Source: Benincasa hispida (Eukaryota > Streptophyta > Magnoliopsida > Cucurbitales > Cucurbitaceae). From it: a DNA stretch of 64,000 nt. Both the position numbers and the translations under genes were made by a program. Below the pieces are notes generated by a model. The model was not told where the DNA came from and ran no database searches. It saw nothing but the letters and a program-made list of their open reading frames with translations. Positions 35,887 through 47,957 of the stretch are shown here, piece after piece. Position 1 is the stretch's first letter. The number at the start of each line of letters is the position of its first letter. The DNA lies in the NCBI RefSeq assembly GCF_009727055.1, contig NC_052360.1:68035748-68099747 (forward strand). The letters run 5' to 3'.

Positions 35887-36127
35887 CACTCCCAAACTTA
35901 GAATCATGTTTATCCTTAAGCATGCATTATACTCGAGAAATTCTTAACTCACCTTCTTGCTTTCCTTTGCGATGACCAGCTTCTCAAAATATAATTTACT
36001 CATGCCTCCAACCATCGCCACAATGCTCTCCTCCACTTTGGCTACTTCTTCAAAAAGATCTTTCTAAGTTTAGATCCGGCAAGCCTTTACTCAAAAACTT
36101 TTTATTCATTCACTGCTTTGAAAAACT
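35887..36127 (-). other. Gypsy-C PPT and 3' untranslated remnant
   Basis: CTAAGTTTGGGAGTG on the minus strand (35901-35887) is the PPT. About 225 bp of 3' untranslated sequence follows, then AGTTTTT directly at the LTR end (36128). In gypsy-A that spacer leads into the PBS; here the PBS and all coding are missing. The internal region has collapsed by a deletion. Confidence 0.65.
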
Positions 36128-39100
36128 TGATGACAGGAAATTAGATGTCAATTACTTGACAACTAAAATTCCATGGACGCAATATGCGACGTATGTTCTT
36201 AAGGTATGCGTTGATTATCATGCGTCGATGGCCATGCATTGGAATGACTTTGCGTTAACAAATGTATGCGATGACCATGCGTCCTGTCACAAGTTTTCTT
36301 ATGCTTACGCCAAGTATAACGTGAACGCAAGTTTCCCGGGTGATCCGAGATCAAACACAGGGACTTGTAACGAGATGTATGCTGTAATGTGCATGTGGCG
36401 GTTGAATAAAAGAATGATCGATGGGGTTTCTATACTGATGACAGGCAGAAATGCATGTCATCTTAGGACTTTTACTTAGAATTATGAGAACTGTTAAGTA
36501 GAATATGTGGCAATTATGTTAGGAATTCATGAGAAAATGAGCTTGCGTCGTTCAACATTAAGAATCTCAGCTAACCCATTATTATGCATTATTATGCATT
36601 CAATTGTCTATTTTTGTAGCTAACGCAGGAAGTGGACGCAAATGCGAAAATTGGACCACCGCTTAAATGACCGCATGCGGAGAAACTCTCTATGGATGTT
36701 ACGATAATCAGCCACATGCGTCCATCGCATGGGAGTTGCGGTCATCGTGTAGAGTTACGGTATTAAGCGAATGCGATCATTGAATGATTGCGTCTACACG
36801 CTAACGCATGATAAAGGGTTCAACGTAAGGTTGGTGGAATGAACACATCAACGCATCTACCTCGAGAAAATCAAAAGATGATGTTGACATTTCATCTACC
36901 ATGCCATTAGCAGCAGAGATTCAGAAAGGACTAAATGTGCCGAATGTCAGAATCAGAGCAATCCATTAATGCTATCGGCAATCCAGGCTCTATATAAAGT
37001 AGCCGATAAGCAAAAATTCAAGTTATCTAAGGTTTTTGCCTGAGGTTCGCGTAGGGCTGATCCTTGTGATCCAAACAAATGTGTGAGAAGACGCTTGAGT
37101 ATTCTTGACCACTTTCATCCATTTCGAGTGACGATCGGAGCCTTTGACTGGAGATAGATCTCGAGAGAGTCAGCTCCATCGCCCTTCCATGGCACCACTG
37201 GTAGCCTTGATGCACATCCACTAGAAGCAAGTCATTGCTTCCAACCGGTCATTTCATTTTTCGTTCTTTTTCTTATATTGTAATGTACAACATTTTGGAA
37301 TTAAGGAATTTTGTGTAAAATACATTTCTATATTTCCTTCGACTCCATCTCCATCTTCTTTACGTAGCATCTTTACCTTCATTGCATAACTTAGTGAGAT
37401 TGAAAGAGTATCGCATATTTAGTCATGTGGATTAGGGATATGAAGCATGTTTCAAACCACCGAGAGGTGTGCGTTACGCGAGTGTGTGAGTAAACCTCAT
37501 TTGCTTAGTGTGACGCTGTACACCTGTCTATAGGCCAACGCAATGCTTGTCTATGAGTAAAGTTAGCAACAACCAACTGCCTGGGAAGGTAAGTGGTTGG
37601 TCGCATTAAGCAATGTATGCTTTATTCACTAGAGATAGGAATAATCTTATGCCAGCAATGTTCATGCAGTTACCTTGTCGTATGAGCGCATCATTCATCA
37701 TTTAGGCATACTTGGGAGAGTAATCTAAAATCTAAGACTCAAGAGAGCGGATTGGAACACATAGGTAAGAGTGGAGAACTTAGGGATAAGCTACGTTTGT
37801 TATCACACAGCGTATGTGCCCTACAGATAGGATATTGCATGCGTCTAGGAAGTAGGATACGGTGGTATGCGGCTAGCACACTCATGCATCGAGAGCTCGT
37901 GAGCGGGTTATGGAGGTTTAGGCAGGCATATGCTTCCCGAAAATATTGCAGATACACCGCATACGTCCTAGAGTTAGGCTCAAGTGTGTGTAGCATGATT
38001 GCATGACTCACGTTGACTAAGGTTGCACTTGCAGTCACTCTTAAGTATTGGAATGATGACATCTCCACATTTTATCTATTTTCCCACTCATTTGTTTCAT
38101 GTCAGGAGTTGTCGTGTCTCTACCTCTCATGCATGTTCTCATTGCGTTGTTTGTTAGCTAAGAGTAGTGTTAACTTAGAAACCTTCCCATCCATTCTTTT
38201 ATTCAACCGCCACGTGCACATTACCACTCGGAATGGATGAAATAGGTGAAGAACTCTCAAGCGTCTTCTCACGCATTTGTCTGGATCACAAGGATCCGCC
38301 CTAGGCGAACCTTAGGCGAAAACCTTGGATAACTTGAATTTCTGCCCATCGGCTTCTTTATATAGAGCCTGGATTGCTGACAGCATTAATGGACTGCTTT
38401 GATTCTGACATTTGGCGTGTTTAGTCCTTCTGAATCTCTGCTGCTAACGGCGTGGTAGGTGAAATGTCAACATCATCTTTTGATTTTCTCAAGGTAGATG
38501 CATTGATTCGTTCATTCCACCAACCTTGCATTGATCCCTTTATCATGCGTTAGCGTGTAGCCGCAATCATTCAATGACCACATTCGCTTAATACCTCAAC
38601 TCTATACGATGATTGCAATCGATTGACGAGCGCAACTCCCATATGATGGACGCATGCGGCTGGTTACTGCAACATCCATGCATTGATCGAACGCATTCGC
38701 CTTTGCGATGGAGAGTTTCTTCGCATGCGGTCGTCTACACAGTGGTCCGGTTTCTGCGTTTGCATCCACTTCCTGCGTTAACTACAAAAATAAACAATTG
38801 AATGTATAATAACTCATAATAATGGGTTAGTTGAGATTCTTAATGCTGAACGACACAAGCTCATTTTCTCATGAATTCCTAACATAATTGCCACATATTT
38901 TGCTTAACAGTTCTCATAATTCTAAGTAAAAGGCCTAAGATGACATGTATTTCTGCCTGACATCATATACTAACACTACTCTTACTCTTAAGTAACAGAC
39001 AACACAATGAGAATATGAATGAGAGGTTGAGACACGACAACTATTGACAGTAATTAAATGGATGGAAAAATAGAGAAAATGTGGAGATGTCTTCATTGCA

Positions 39101-40750
39101 ACCCTTAAGTGTGACCACAAGGGCAACCTTAGTCAACGCAAGCCATGCGATCAATGTACACACACTTGACCCTAACTCCAGGACGTATGCGATCTATTTG
39201 GGATATTGTCGGGAAGCTTTTGCCCACCTAAGCCTCCATAACCCGCTCATGTGCTCTCGCCGCATGATCGTGACGGCTGCATACCACCGTATCTTAATTC
39301 CTAACGCATGCAATATCCTCTTCGTAGGGTGCATACGTTGTGTGATAACAAACAGAGCTTATCTCTAAGTTTCCCATTCTTGCTTATGCGTTCCAATCCG
39401 CTCTCTCGAGTCTTAGATTTGGATTTTAGACTACTCTCTTAAGTATGCCTAAATGATGAATGAAGCGCTCATAAGACAAGGTAACCACATAAACTTTGCT
39501 GACATAAGATTATTCCTATCTCTAATGAACAATAGCTTACATTGCTTAATGCGACCAACCACTACCCTCCCGGGCAGTTAATTGTTGCTGACTTTACTGA
39601 TAGACAAGCGTTGCATTCGCCTATAGACAGGTGTAGCTACACCTTCACACTAAGTAAATAAGGTTTACTTACACACTCATGCAATGCAAACCTCGTGGTT
39701 TGCTACATGTTTCATAACCCTAATCCACATGACTAAGTATGCGATACTCTAGCAATCTCACTAAGTGATGCAATGAAAGTCAAAGATGCTAAGTAAAGAA
39801 GATTGAGATGGAGTCGAAGGAAACACAAAAATTCATTGAACACATCATGTATTAATTCCTTAATCACAAGATGTAATACAATACAATATAAGAAAAGAAG
39901 AGAAAATGAAATGACCGGTTGGAAGCAATGACTTGGCTTCCAGCGGATGTGCGTCAAGGCTACCAGGGTGCCATGGATGGACGGAGGAGCTGACTCTCTC
40001 GAGATCTAGCTCTGGTCGAAGGCTCTGGTCGTCACTCGGAATGGATGAAGGAAGGTGAAGAACTCTCAAGCTTATTCTCACGCATTTGTTTGGATCGTAG
40101 GGATAAACCTTGGATTGCAGGGATAATCCCCAGACAAGTTGAAATTCTGCTCATCGGCTTCTTTATATAGAGCTTGGATCGCTGACAGCATTAATGGACT
40201 ACTTTGATTCTGACATTTGTGATGCGTTAGTCCTTTCTGAATCTTTGCTACTAACGGCGTAGTAGGTGAGATGTCAACATCATATTTTTTATTTTCCCGA
40301 GAGATGCATTGATATGTTCATTCACAGCCTTGCGTTGATCCACTAGTATGCATTATCGTGTAGCCCGCAATCATGTAGTGACCACAATTTCGCTTAATAC
40401 CACACTTCTACACGATGACCACAATCACTTAACGAGCGCAACTCCCATGCGATGGACGCATGCGGCTGATTACTGCAACACCCATGCATTGATCGAACGT
40501 GTTTGCCTTTGCGATGGAGATTTTTCTCCGCATGCGGTAGTTCGGTTTTCGTGTTTGCGTCCACTTTCTACATTAGCTACAAAAATAGACAATTGAACGC
40601 ATAATAATGGGTTAGCCGAGATTCTTAATGCTGAACGCCGCAAGCTCAATTTCTTATGAATTCCTAATATAATTGCTGGATATTCTGCTTAACAGTCCTC
40701 ATAATTCTAAATAAAAGGCCTAAGATGACATGCATTTTCGCCTGTCATCA
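36128..40750 (-). repeat. Gypsy-C 5' LTR, interrupted
   Basis: The LTR reads on the minus strand from 40750 (TGATGACAGG) to 38971, is interrupted, and resumes 36430 to 36128 (ending CCTGTCATCA). The first and last 10 bases are perfect inverted repeats. A TATA-like 'tatataaag' (minus, about 40160-40170) is present. The right end abuts GAAAC and host-copia RT. The interruption is 36436-38965, flanked by TATAC. The frames inside are not genes. Confidence 0.78.
36436..38965. mobile_element. Inverted LTR-LTR insertion, TSD TATAC
   Basis: From 36436 a plus-oriented gypsy-C LTR starts TGATGACAGGCAG and runs to about 38222, ending inside U5. It is joined there to a minus-oriented copy of the first ~744 bp of the same LTR, which ends CTGACATCA at 38965. 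Both outer ends are therefore U3 starts. TATAC occurs at 36431-36435 and 38966-38970. The uninterrupted site is seen in homologous LTR sequence around 38177-38190 (gtgttaacttagaaacc), supporting insertion into LTR-C. Confidence 0.75.
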
Positions 40751-40755
40751 GAAAC

Positions 40756-40929
40756 CAAGATCCTTCATCTCAAAATTATTTTTGAGAAATCTCTTAGTGT
40801 CATAAAATATACCCACATCATTACTTGTGAGTATGCCATCGACTTATAATACCAAAAAGAATGACTCACTCCCATTAAACGTGTGATATACACAATTTTC
40901 CACTATATTCACCTCAAAACCGAAGGAAC
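40756..40929 (-). pseudogene. Host copia RT fragment with degraded YVDD
   Basis: On the minus strand: FGFEVNIVENCVYHTFNGSESFFLVL, a stop, VDGILTSNDVGIFYDTKRFLKNNFEMKDLG. This is the copia RT block around the catalytic Y-V-D-D, here stop-V-D-G. The piece is bounded by the CACTA element on the right and the gypsy-C LTR on the left, with reading order continuing at 14137. Confidence 0.8.
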
Positions 40930-41266
40930 CACTACTAAAAATTTTACCTTTGTTGATGGGCAAAAAATGTAAAAAAAATGTCTATAAAACTTAGAAAAAA
41001 TATCTCAAAATAACAATTTCAACTTATCAAATTTAATCCAAATTAAGCAACCAAGATGAGATTTGAAGTAAATTTCGATTTACAAAATTAACTTAGTTTG
41101 AAAAAGTGGGGCATTGCAATAACCTATATCAATATTCAGAAACTATATTGAAAATCCCACAAAATAGAACAAAAAACCTAACTTTAAGCACTGCTCGCTG
41201 GCTCTTCCACCAACCACATGAGGCGGCAACATGATTGTGACTTGGGGAGAAGATAGGTGGGATGTA

Positions 41267-41321
<55 letters not shown>

Positions 41322-41920
41322 GAAAAAGAGAGAGACGATGCAACCTTACCTTAACGTCTGAAGTTTGGAGCGCGCCATTAAAGACATTAAAGAACCATTA
41401 TTGTACATCCATGTCTATTTCTTTCAACCAACATTAAAGGTCAAATTTCTTTTATTGGGCCTCTTCTTTGATGGTCAACGTGTGTGAATACATTAATTTT
41501 GTTGATGATCAAAAGAAACCATAATTAGGCACCAAAAAGTTTCAGATATCGTATGCTAGATACGTTGATGGGAAATGCCCCTCAACGTAGAATTTTCTCT
41601 TGATGGGCATTGCCTGTCAACAAAAATGACAATGGAACACTTCTTTGACATTTATTGCTCGTCAACAAAACCAATAACCGAAAATTCATTACTTTGGCGG
41701 AACTTACATATTTTTTTAGTCAGGAAAGGTGTTTTTCTTAACATGCATGTCCATCAAGTCAAATATAAACATTTATTGACATTTTATGACCATCAAGGGA
41801 TGTATCTTTTAAATAATAATTATTTTTAGTTACAAATTATGGTTTCCTTGATGGTTGTTTGTCACAAACGTCAAGAGAACAGAAACTCGTCCGTCAACAA
41901 AACCTAAATTTGTAGTAGTG
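40930..41920. mobile_element. CACTA-type DNA transposon, 991 bp, non-autonomous
   Basis: The ends CACTACTAAAAATTTT and, inverted, CACTACTACAAATTTA are typical CACTA/EnSpm terminal repeats; GTTGATGGG and GTTGACGG follow within each end. Subterminal GTTGATGG/CCNTCAAC words recur in both orientations (41472, 41499, 41562-41588, 41601, 41750, 41781, 41845). There is no transposase. It splits the host copia RT between KFHEVI and FGFEVN. The expected 3-bp duplication is not clear (AAC versus GAG). A (TG)n(AG)n tract is inside. Confidence 0.82.
41265..41318. repeat. (TG)n(AG)n microsatellite
   Basis: A compound dinucleotide repeat, about 11 TG units then about 16 AG units, inside the CACTA element. 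Confidence 0.9.
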
Positions 41921-42957
41921 GAGCTAATTACTTCATGGAATTTGTGATACCATTGACGAGAGACTTGTTTAAAACCATAGATGAATTTCTTTAATTTTCA
42001 CACCATTCTTGTTACACCATATAAATAATGTCATAAATTTTTCTATTAAGAAACAATATTTTTACATCCATCTGATGTAGCTTTAAATCGAAGTGAGCTA
42101 TCAGTACCACGATTACCCTGAAAAAGTCTTTCGATGAAACTGGAAAGAAAGTCTCTCTGTAATCAATGCCTTTCTTTTTAGTAGAACCCTTTCAAACAAG
42201 ACGAGCTTTACATCTTTCGATTTTTCTTTGCTTATCCCCTTTGGTTTTAAATATCCATTTAGAACCTATGAGTTTCACTCATGATTGAAATTCGATAAGT
42301 TCCTGAACATCATTGTCTTTCATAAATTTTATTTCCTCTGTCATATTATTTTATCCATTTCTTAGAGTTAGAACTTTGTAGAGCTTTTTGGAAGTTGATT
42401 GGATCATTTTCCATCACACCCATATCATTCTGATGTTCTTGAAGAAACAAAATATAATTATCTGAAATTGCACTTTTTTTTTTCTTTAGTGGATTTCCTT
42501 AGTGGCATTTCTTGAAGTTGTTGAGTTTGAACTTCAGGTTCAACAACGGGGACTTCAATGTTGTCTTGTTCTATAACTGGTTTAATAGTGAAGTCAGGAA
42601 TTGAAGCTGGACTATAACTATATTAGGAAAATAAATTATTTCATCTTTAGAGACAACTTTTCGTTATGTTACCTTTTCCCTTAAACTCAACATCTTCAAG
42701 GAATCTAGCATTTTCCGTTTTACACAATGATCTAGAAGTGGGAACATAAAACTTGAAACCCCATGATCGCTTAGAATACATAACAAAATAGCTGCTAATA
42801 AGTTTTTAGTCCAATTTTCTTTCATTAGGCCTGTAATCCTAGCCTCAGTTGGACAACTCCAGATATGAAGATGCCTAATACTAGGCTTCTTTCTTATCCA
42901 CGACTCATAAAGAATTTTAGCCACCGTTTTACTAGGAGATACCCTATTGAGAATTTA
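41921..42957 (-). pseudogene. Host copia RT N-terminus and integrase C-part
   Basis: On the minus strand from 42957: LNRVSPSKTVAKILYESWIRKKPSIRHLHIWSCP, the end of the integrase core, then a long linker. The RT follows with KGIDYRETF, VIVVLIAHFDLKLHQMDVK and KLKKFIYGFKQVSRQWYHKFHEVI. Stops and frame changes are present. The sequence is cut at 42957 by the gypsy-D LTR and at 41921 by CACTA. Confidence 0.8.
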
Positions 42958-43958
42958 TGATAACACTAAAAATGTTCTATCTTGCTTCGCTTAATTTGAG
43001 CATGTTCCCGAATTTACATATTTATTTAACTATGTTGTAGGTTTTGAACACCTAAGAGGTATATTTGGGTGTTAGTGATGAAATTGAGCTAAAATGAGCC
43101 AAAACGGAGTTTGATTACATCAATCGAGAAGAAATAAGCTGAAAAATGTCTATTTTATCCCTTCCTTCATAGCACCAAGGTGCCCTATGGCGCCATGCTC
43201 GAAGCTATAAGGTAGAATGGCTCTTGTTTGTGAAAAGCACAGAACGTCAATACACTCCAAACCTGATACACATGAGATTTTCATCAGCGTTGTACCCTAG
43301 CGCCACGGTGCTATCGCGATTTTATAAATACTAATTTTAGCCACCTAGGTCATTTTATCTAGGATTCCAGCTGATTGCAACATGTTTTCTCTCTACTTTT
43401 CCTCTTTGTGGTCAGTAAATGTATCCAAACTCTACTCCATTTATTGACATGTTGATTATGGTCTAAGGTATCATTTTCTAGCTTGGTTTTTAGGATTTTC
43501 TCTATTTTCATGCACTTGAGAGTTTTTTAACCGAGTTTGATTGTGTTCACTCGATTCAATTCTGATTTATACTATATTATGATCATATTATCGGACGCTT
43601 GTGGATTTTATGGTTATTCCTTTAGATTAATATTTGATGCGTGACATTTAATCTTATGTTGATCGCTAAAAAGCGGTAGCTTATGGTAGCTTGCAAATCA
43701 AATGTGATAAGTATTGTTCTAACCAACGTAGGATAAAATCAAATGAATATTTAATTAGGCGCATGAAAATTAAATATTTACCTTAACTTTGCACTAAACT
43801 GTCACACCCCCTCATAGACTAATCACTGAGCCTAGGAAAGGACATGACTGCAGCAGTTATCAACCCTTTTGCTGACACTCACTACCTATTAACTCTAGCA
43901 GAAATAATCTAATACCAACATGCAATCTCAAACACAGTGGCTGCCTCTATGGCTAAAC

Positions 43959-44767
43959 TATTGGGATTGGTGTCCTAATTCTCCCGGAGTCTCATTGTTT
44001 TGTAAAGATACACATTGTTTGATGAATAAAATAATTATTATTTAATTTTGGCATTTACTCATATCCAATAAACAAAGCTCCTTGGTTATCTTATGTGAAC
44101 TTAAGCATGTATATGTGATATACAAGTGGATCATGCCTTAAGTGTTAACTTAAATAGGTTTGTAGTATAAGGATTAAGGTGGGATACCTGATCCTGTGAC
44201 ACTACAGATACGCCCCGCTTTGTAGAGGTTTGCAAGTGTTGTAAACTATTACAGATGGTAGATCCTGACCATTCATGTGGAGACGTGCGAGTTGTATAAG
44301 ACCTAGACCACAAGATGACTAGACTCTGTATATCGCTGTTGATGCTAGAGACTTACATCTCACATAAACGACCATAAGTGTCATGACCTCAATCCTGAGT
44401 GTTTTGGGAACTCCTACCTTTGAGGGCGATCCTTAATTAGTATGGGTGAGAGTGGCCAGATTTCCAACTCAACATTCCTACCTTTTTGGGGACTTCTCTA
44501 ATCTAGGAGCTACGAATTCAATCCACAAGATGAAATTCATTCCTTTCCTAAAGTAGGGATAATTAGAGAGATTACTCCCTTAAGGGCTGATTCTGGGGCT
44601 TGAACATAGTGGCCACAACTTCTCTTTGGAAGAAAGGACTTAGTCATAGTAGGACTATGACTTATGTTCATTAGAGGGTAAGGGTACTTAAGAAGTTAGA
44701 TGTAACTATAGGGGCATAACGGTTATTGGCCTAGATGTACTTATGAGCGATCTGTGAAGGGTTGTGA
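43959..44767 (+). repeat. Copia 5' LTR, truncated
   Basis: It matches 48826-49632 of the 3' LTR with moderate divergence, then switches to gypsy-A LTR at GGTTGTGAAAAC, where the two sequences share TTGTG. Confidence 0.85.
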
Positions 44768-46226
44768 AAACAAATAAGTTGGGTGGTGTTTTGATTAAGA
44801 AAAATTCCTATGCGATGGAGTTCGAACGAAGAGTTGATGAAATCGAGAGTTTCAATGAGTATGCGATGAATGGGTTGAGAAGTGGTTTAGCTAACACTTC
44901 CTAAGATTACGTACAAGTTATGCGATCATGCAACACACTAACAACAACATGTCATCTCTCAATGCGAAGGCCATAATTCCTATTTCTAGGACGCATGCGA
45001 TGTATACGAAAAAGTTGATAGGACTTATGTCTAAGCCTTTATTCTTGTCTATGCGATGATGAATGATGCACACATAAAACAAGGTGACCGCATACAATCA
45101 TATCCTATTTCTAGGGTGCATGCGATGTGTTAATAGCAATCAAACTTGTGTCTAATTTTCTATCTTTTGCTTATGCGATTCTAATCTGGCTCTCTCAAGC
45201 CTAGATTCTAATCTGACTCTCTCAAGTCTAGATTCTATCTTTAGAGTACTCTCTCAAGTATCTCTAAAGGGTGATTGACGCATATATAAGACAAGATGAT
45301 CACATAAAATGTAAATCTTAGGTCACGCTAGCTAAGTACTTCTCAACCAATTTGGAAATTTAGCTACTCATGCGAAATGTGGAGAGATTGAATATAGATT
45401 GAAATGAGAATTCCATTTTCTATAAATAAAGTGTTGAATACAAAATAACAATGGAATTTAGAGATAAGAATCCCGGTAAGAAATCTCTTGCTTCCCGTGG
45501 CCTCTTACACTATCTTTTCACTCCAACTCTGTCCAGATGAATATTCTTCCCGTGGCCCTCTCTCCCTTTGTACCGCTATTTGGCAGTCTCTCAATCTGTT
45601 CCGAAATGATCTCTCAGCTTCTTTGTCTCCTAGCTCGTCTCCGTCTTCTAACTCTAAGTATGTACGTGAATAGACTAACGACTCTCTAACTTGTTCTCTA
45701 TATTATATATCTTGTTAAAATGGTGGCCTTCGATATTTATAGAGCTCAAGGTGAGGTAGCCTTTCTCTCTAATTATTGCAATGATGCGCGGTCATTAAAT
45801 CTTCTGCTCTGATGCGCCGATTAATGGTCACCGAAAGTAGAGTGTACTTGCTACAGTGTGGCTTTCACGGCTTGTCAACTAAATTTGGATTCGACCGTCA
45901 TCAGCTTTCCGCCCCATCATGATTTATTATGCTGTCATCTTGATGCGCAGTCTTTATGCGGCCACCTTTTTGAGCAACTTCTCACGATCGCATACGATTG
46001 CATGACGTTGTGATCACAAACTTTCAAGCACGCGGGCGCCTAATTACTTGCGCCAATGCATTTTTCCTGCACAAAATAAGTAAATTAAATGCTTTTACGC
46101 GATGGGCACGATCGCAATTTCCTCAGTTTAACGCTTTTGGACATGATATTGCTTATTTTTACCGTCACATTCTCTCATTGTTTTACTTATTTAAGTTATC
46201 ATAACGTGTATTTCTACCCATTATCA
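44768..46226 (-). repeat. Gypsy-A LTR fragment, minus strand
   Basis: On the minus strand it starts TGATAATGGG at 46226 and follows gypsy-A LTRs (the 'ggtgaccgcatacaatcatatcctat' tract, the TATA at about 45740). Its U5 end is missing at the left junction. No PPT lies on its right, where copia integrase begins at once. Frames within (45488-45673, 45998-46271) are not genes. Confidence 0.78.
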
Positions 46227-47129
46227 CTTGTACATTCAGACCACTATGGTCCGATGAATGTTAGAGCTTGAGGTGGGTATGAATATTTCATCTCTCTCAT
46301 AGATGATTATTAAGGGTTCGGGTATCTCTATCTAATGCAACATAAGTCTGAAGCCCTTGACAAGTTCAAGAAGTATAAGGATGAAGTTGAAAACTTGTTA
46401 GGTAAGAAGACAAAAACACTACGATCTAATCGTGGTGGAGAGTATATGGACTTCCAATTCCAAAACTATATGATAGAAAATGGGATTGCATCCCAACTCT
46501 CGGCCCCTGGTACGCCTCAGCAGAATGGTGTATTAGAAAGGAGAAACAGAACCTTGTTGGACATGGTTTGATCTATGATGAGTTATGCTAATCTTCCAGA
46601 CTCGTTTTGGGGTTATGTAGTGCAGACTGAATGTTATATCCTGAACAACGTTCCCTCGAAAGTGTTTCTAAAACACCTTTTGAGTTGTGGAGAGGCCATA
46701 AAGGTAGTTTATGCCACTTCAGAATTTAGGACTATTTGACATATGCTAGTGAGTAACCCAAAGAAGTTGGAACCGCGTCTGAAGGTTTTCCTTTCTGTAG
46801 GCTACCCCAAGGAAACGAGAGGTGAATACTTCTATGATCCAAGTGCGAACAAAGTGTTTGTTTTCAAAAATGCTATCTTCTTGGAAGAATACCAGATGAG
46901 GGATCACAAGCCACAGAGTAAGTTCATTTTACGTGAGATCTCAAGTAAGACTAAGATTGCTAAGGGTTCAACAAGGGTAGTTGAACAACTCAATAGATCA
47001 ATAAGAGTTGATGAGGTCGGAACATCTAGTCAACCAGCTCAAGAGTTGAGACTACTTCGATGTAGTGGGAGGATTATGAACCCACCAGATCGCTACATAG
47101 ATTTGACTGAAGCCCAAAACGTCATTATG
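46227..47129 (+). pseudogene. Copia integrase, 5'-truncated
   Basis: It starts at LVHSDHYGPMNVRA, the first catalytic Asp block, so the zinc domain is missing. 46335-46571 carries NRGGEYMDFQFQNYMIENGI and NGVLERRNRTLLDMV, with the catalytic Glu; the second Asp reads N (SNRGGEY). 46743-47213 continues VSNPKKLEPRLKVFLSVGYPK and the long linker to RT. Stops at about 46268, 46312, 46569 and 46730. Confidence 0.84.
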
Positions 47130-47957
47130 CATGATGGGGTTGAGGATCCGTTGTCTTTTAAGAAAGCAGTGGAGGATGTTGACAAAGATAAATTGGTTAA
47201 AGCCATGAACTAGGAAATGGAGTTTTATGTAATTCAATAACGTTTGAGAGCTTGTTGATCCACCTGATGGGGTAAGACCTATTGGGTGTAAGTGGATCTA
47301 TAAGCAAAAGAGAGGTGTAGATGGAAAAGTGCAAACCTTTAAAGCTAGACTCATGGTAAAGGGTTATACCCAGGTTGAGGGAGTTGACTATGAGGAAACT
47401 TTTTCACCTATTTTCATGCTCAAGTCTATCAGGATTCTCCTGTCCATAGCCATATTTTATGATTATGAAATATGGAAAATGGATGTCAAGACTGCCTTTC
47501 TTAATGGTAATCTTAAGGAGACCATCTATATGACTCAACCAAAGGGGTTCGTAGTTCCAGATCAATAGCAAAGAGTTTGCAAGCTTAATAAGTCCATTTA
47601 TGGGTTAAAACAAGCATCTAGATGTTGGGACATCAGATTTGAAACTGCTGTCAAGTCGTTTGGCTTTGACCAGAATGTTGATGAGCCTTGTGTTTACAAG
47701 AAGATCATCAACAACTCACTAGCTTTCCTGGTACTATATGTAGATGATATACTACTCATTGGGAATGATGTAGGGTATCTGACTGACATTAAGAATTGGC
47801 TAGCTACCCAGTTCCATATGAAAGATTTGGGTGAAGCACATATATTCTAGGGGATCCAGATTATTCGGGATCGTAGAACAAATAGTTAGCCCTATCTCAG
47901 GCATCATACATTGATTAATTTTTTATCAGGTACAGGATGTAGGATTCCAAAAAGGGT
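47130..47957 (+). pseudogene. Copia reverse transcriptase, YVDD intact
   Basis: Blocks in order: PLSFKKAVEDVDKDK, KARLMVKGYTQVEGVDYEETFSPIFMLKSIRILLS (47329-47568), MDVKTAFLNG, YMTQPKGF, SIYGLKQASRCWDIRFE, LAFLVLYVDDILLIGND. The YVDD codons are at 47737-47748. Stops occur at about 47211, 47239, 47566 and 47848. Apart from these the domain is well preserved and less decayed than copia-1 RT. Confidence 0.87.

Noticed and set aside
36128..36150. TGATGACAGG at 36128 as the start of another plus-strand LTR
   Set aside because: The following bases do not match gypsy-C U3, and AGTTTTT lies on its other side as expected for a U5 end; it is the inverted end of the minus-strand LTR.
36156..36479. 107-codon plus-strand frame
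   Set aside because: It crosses the boundary between an LTR end and an inserted LTR, so it cannot be an old gene.
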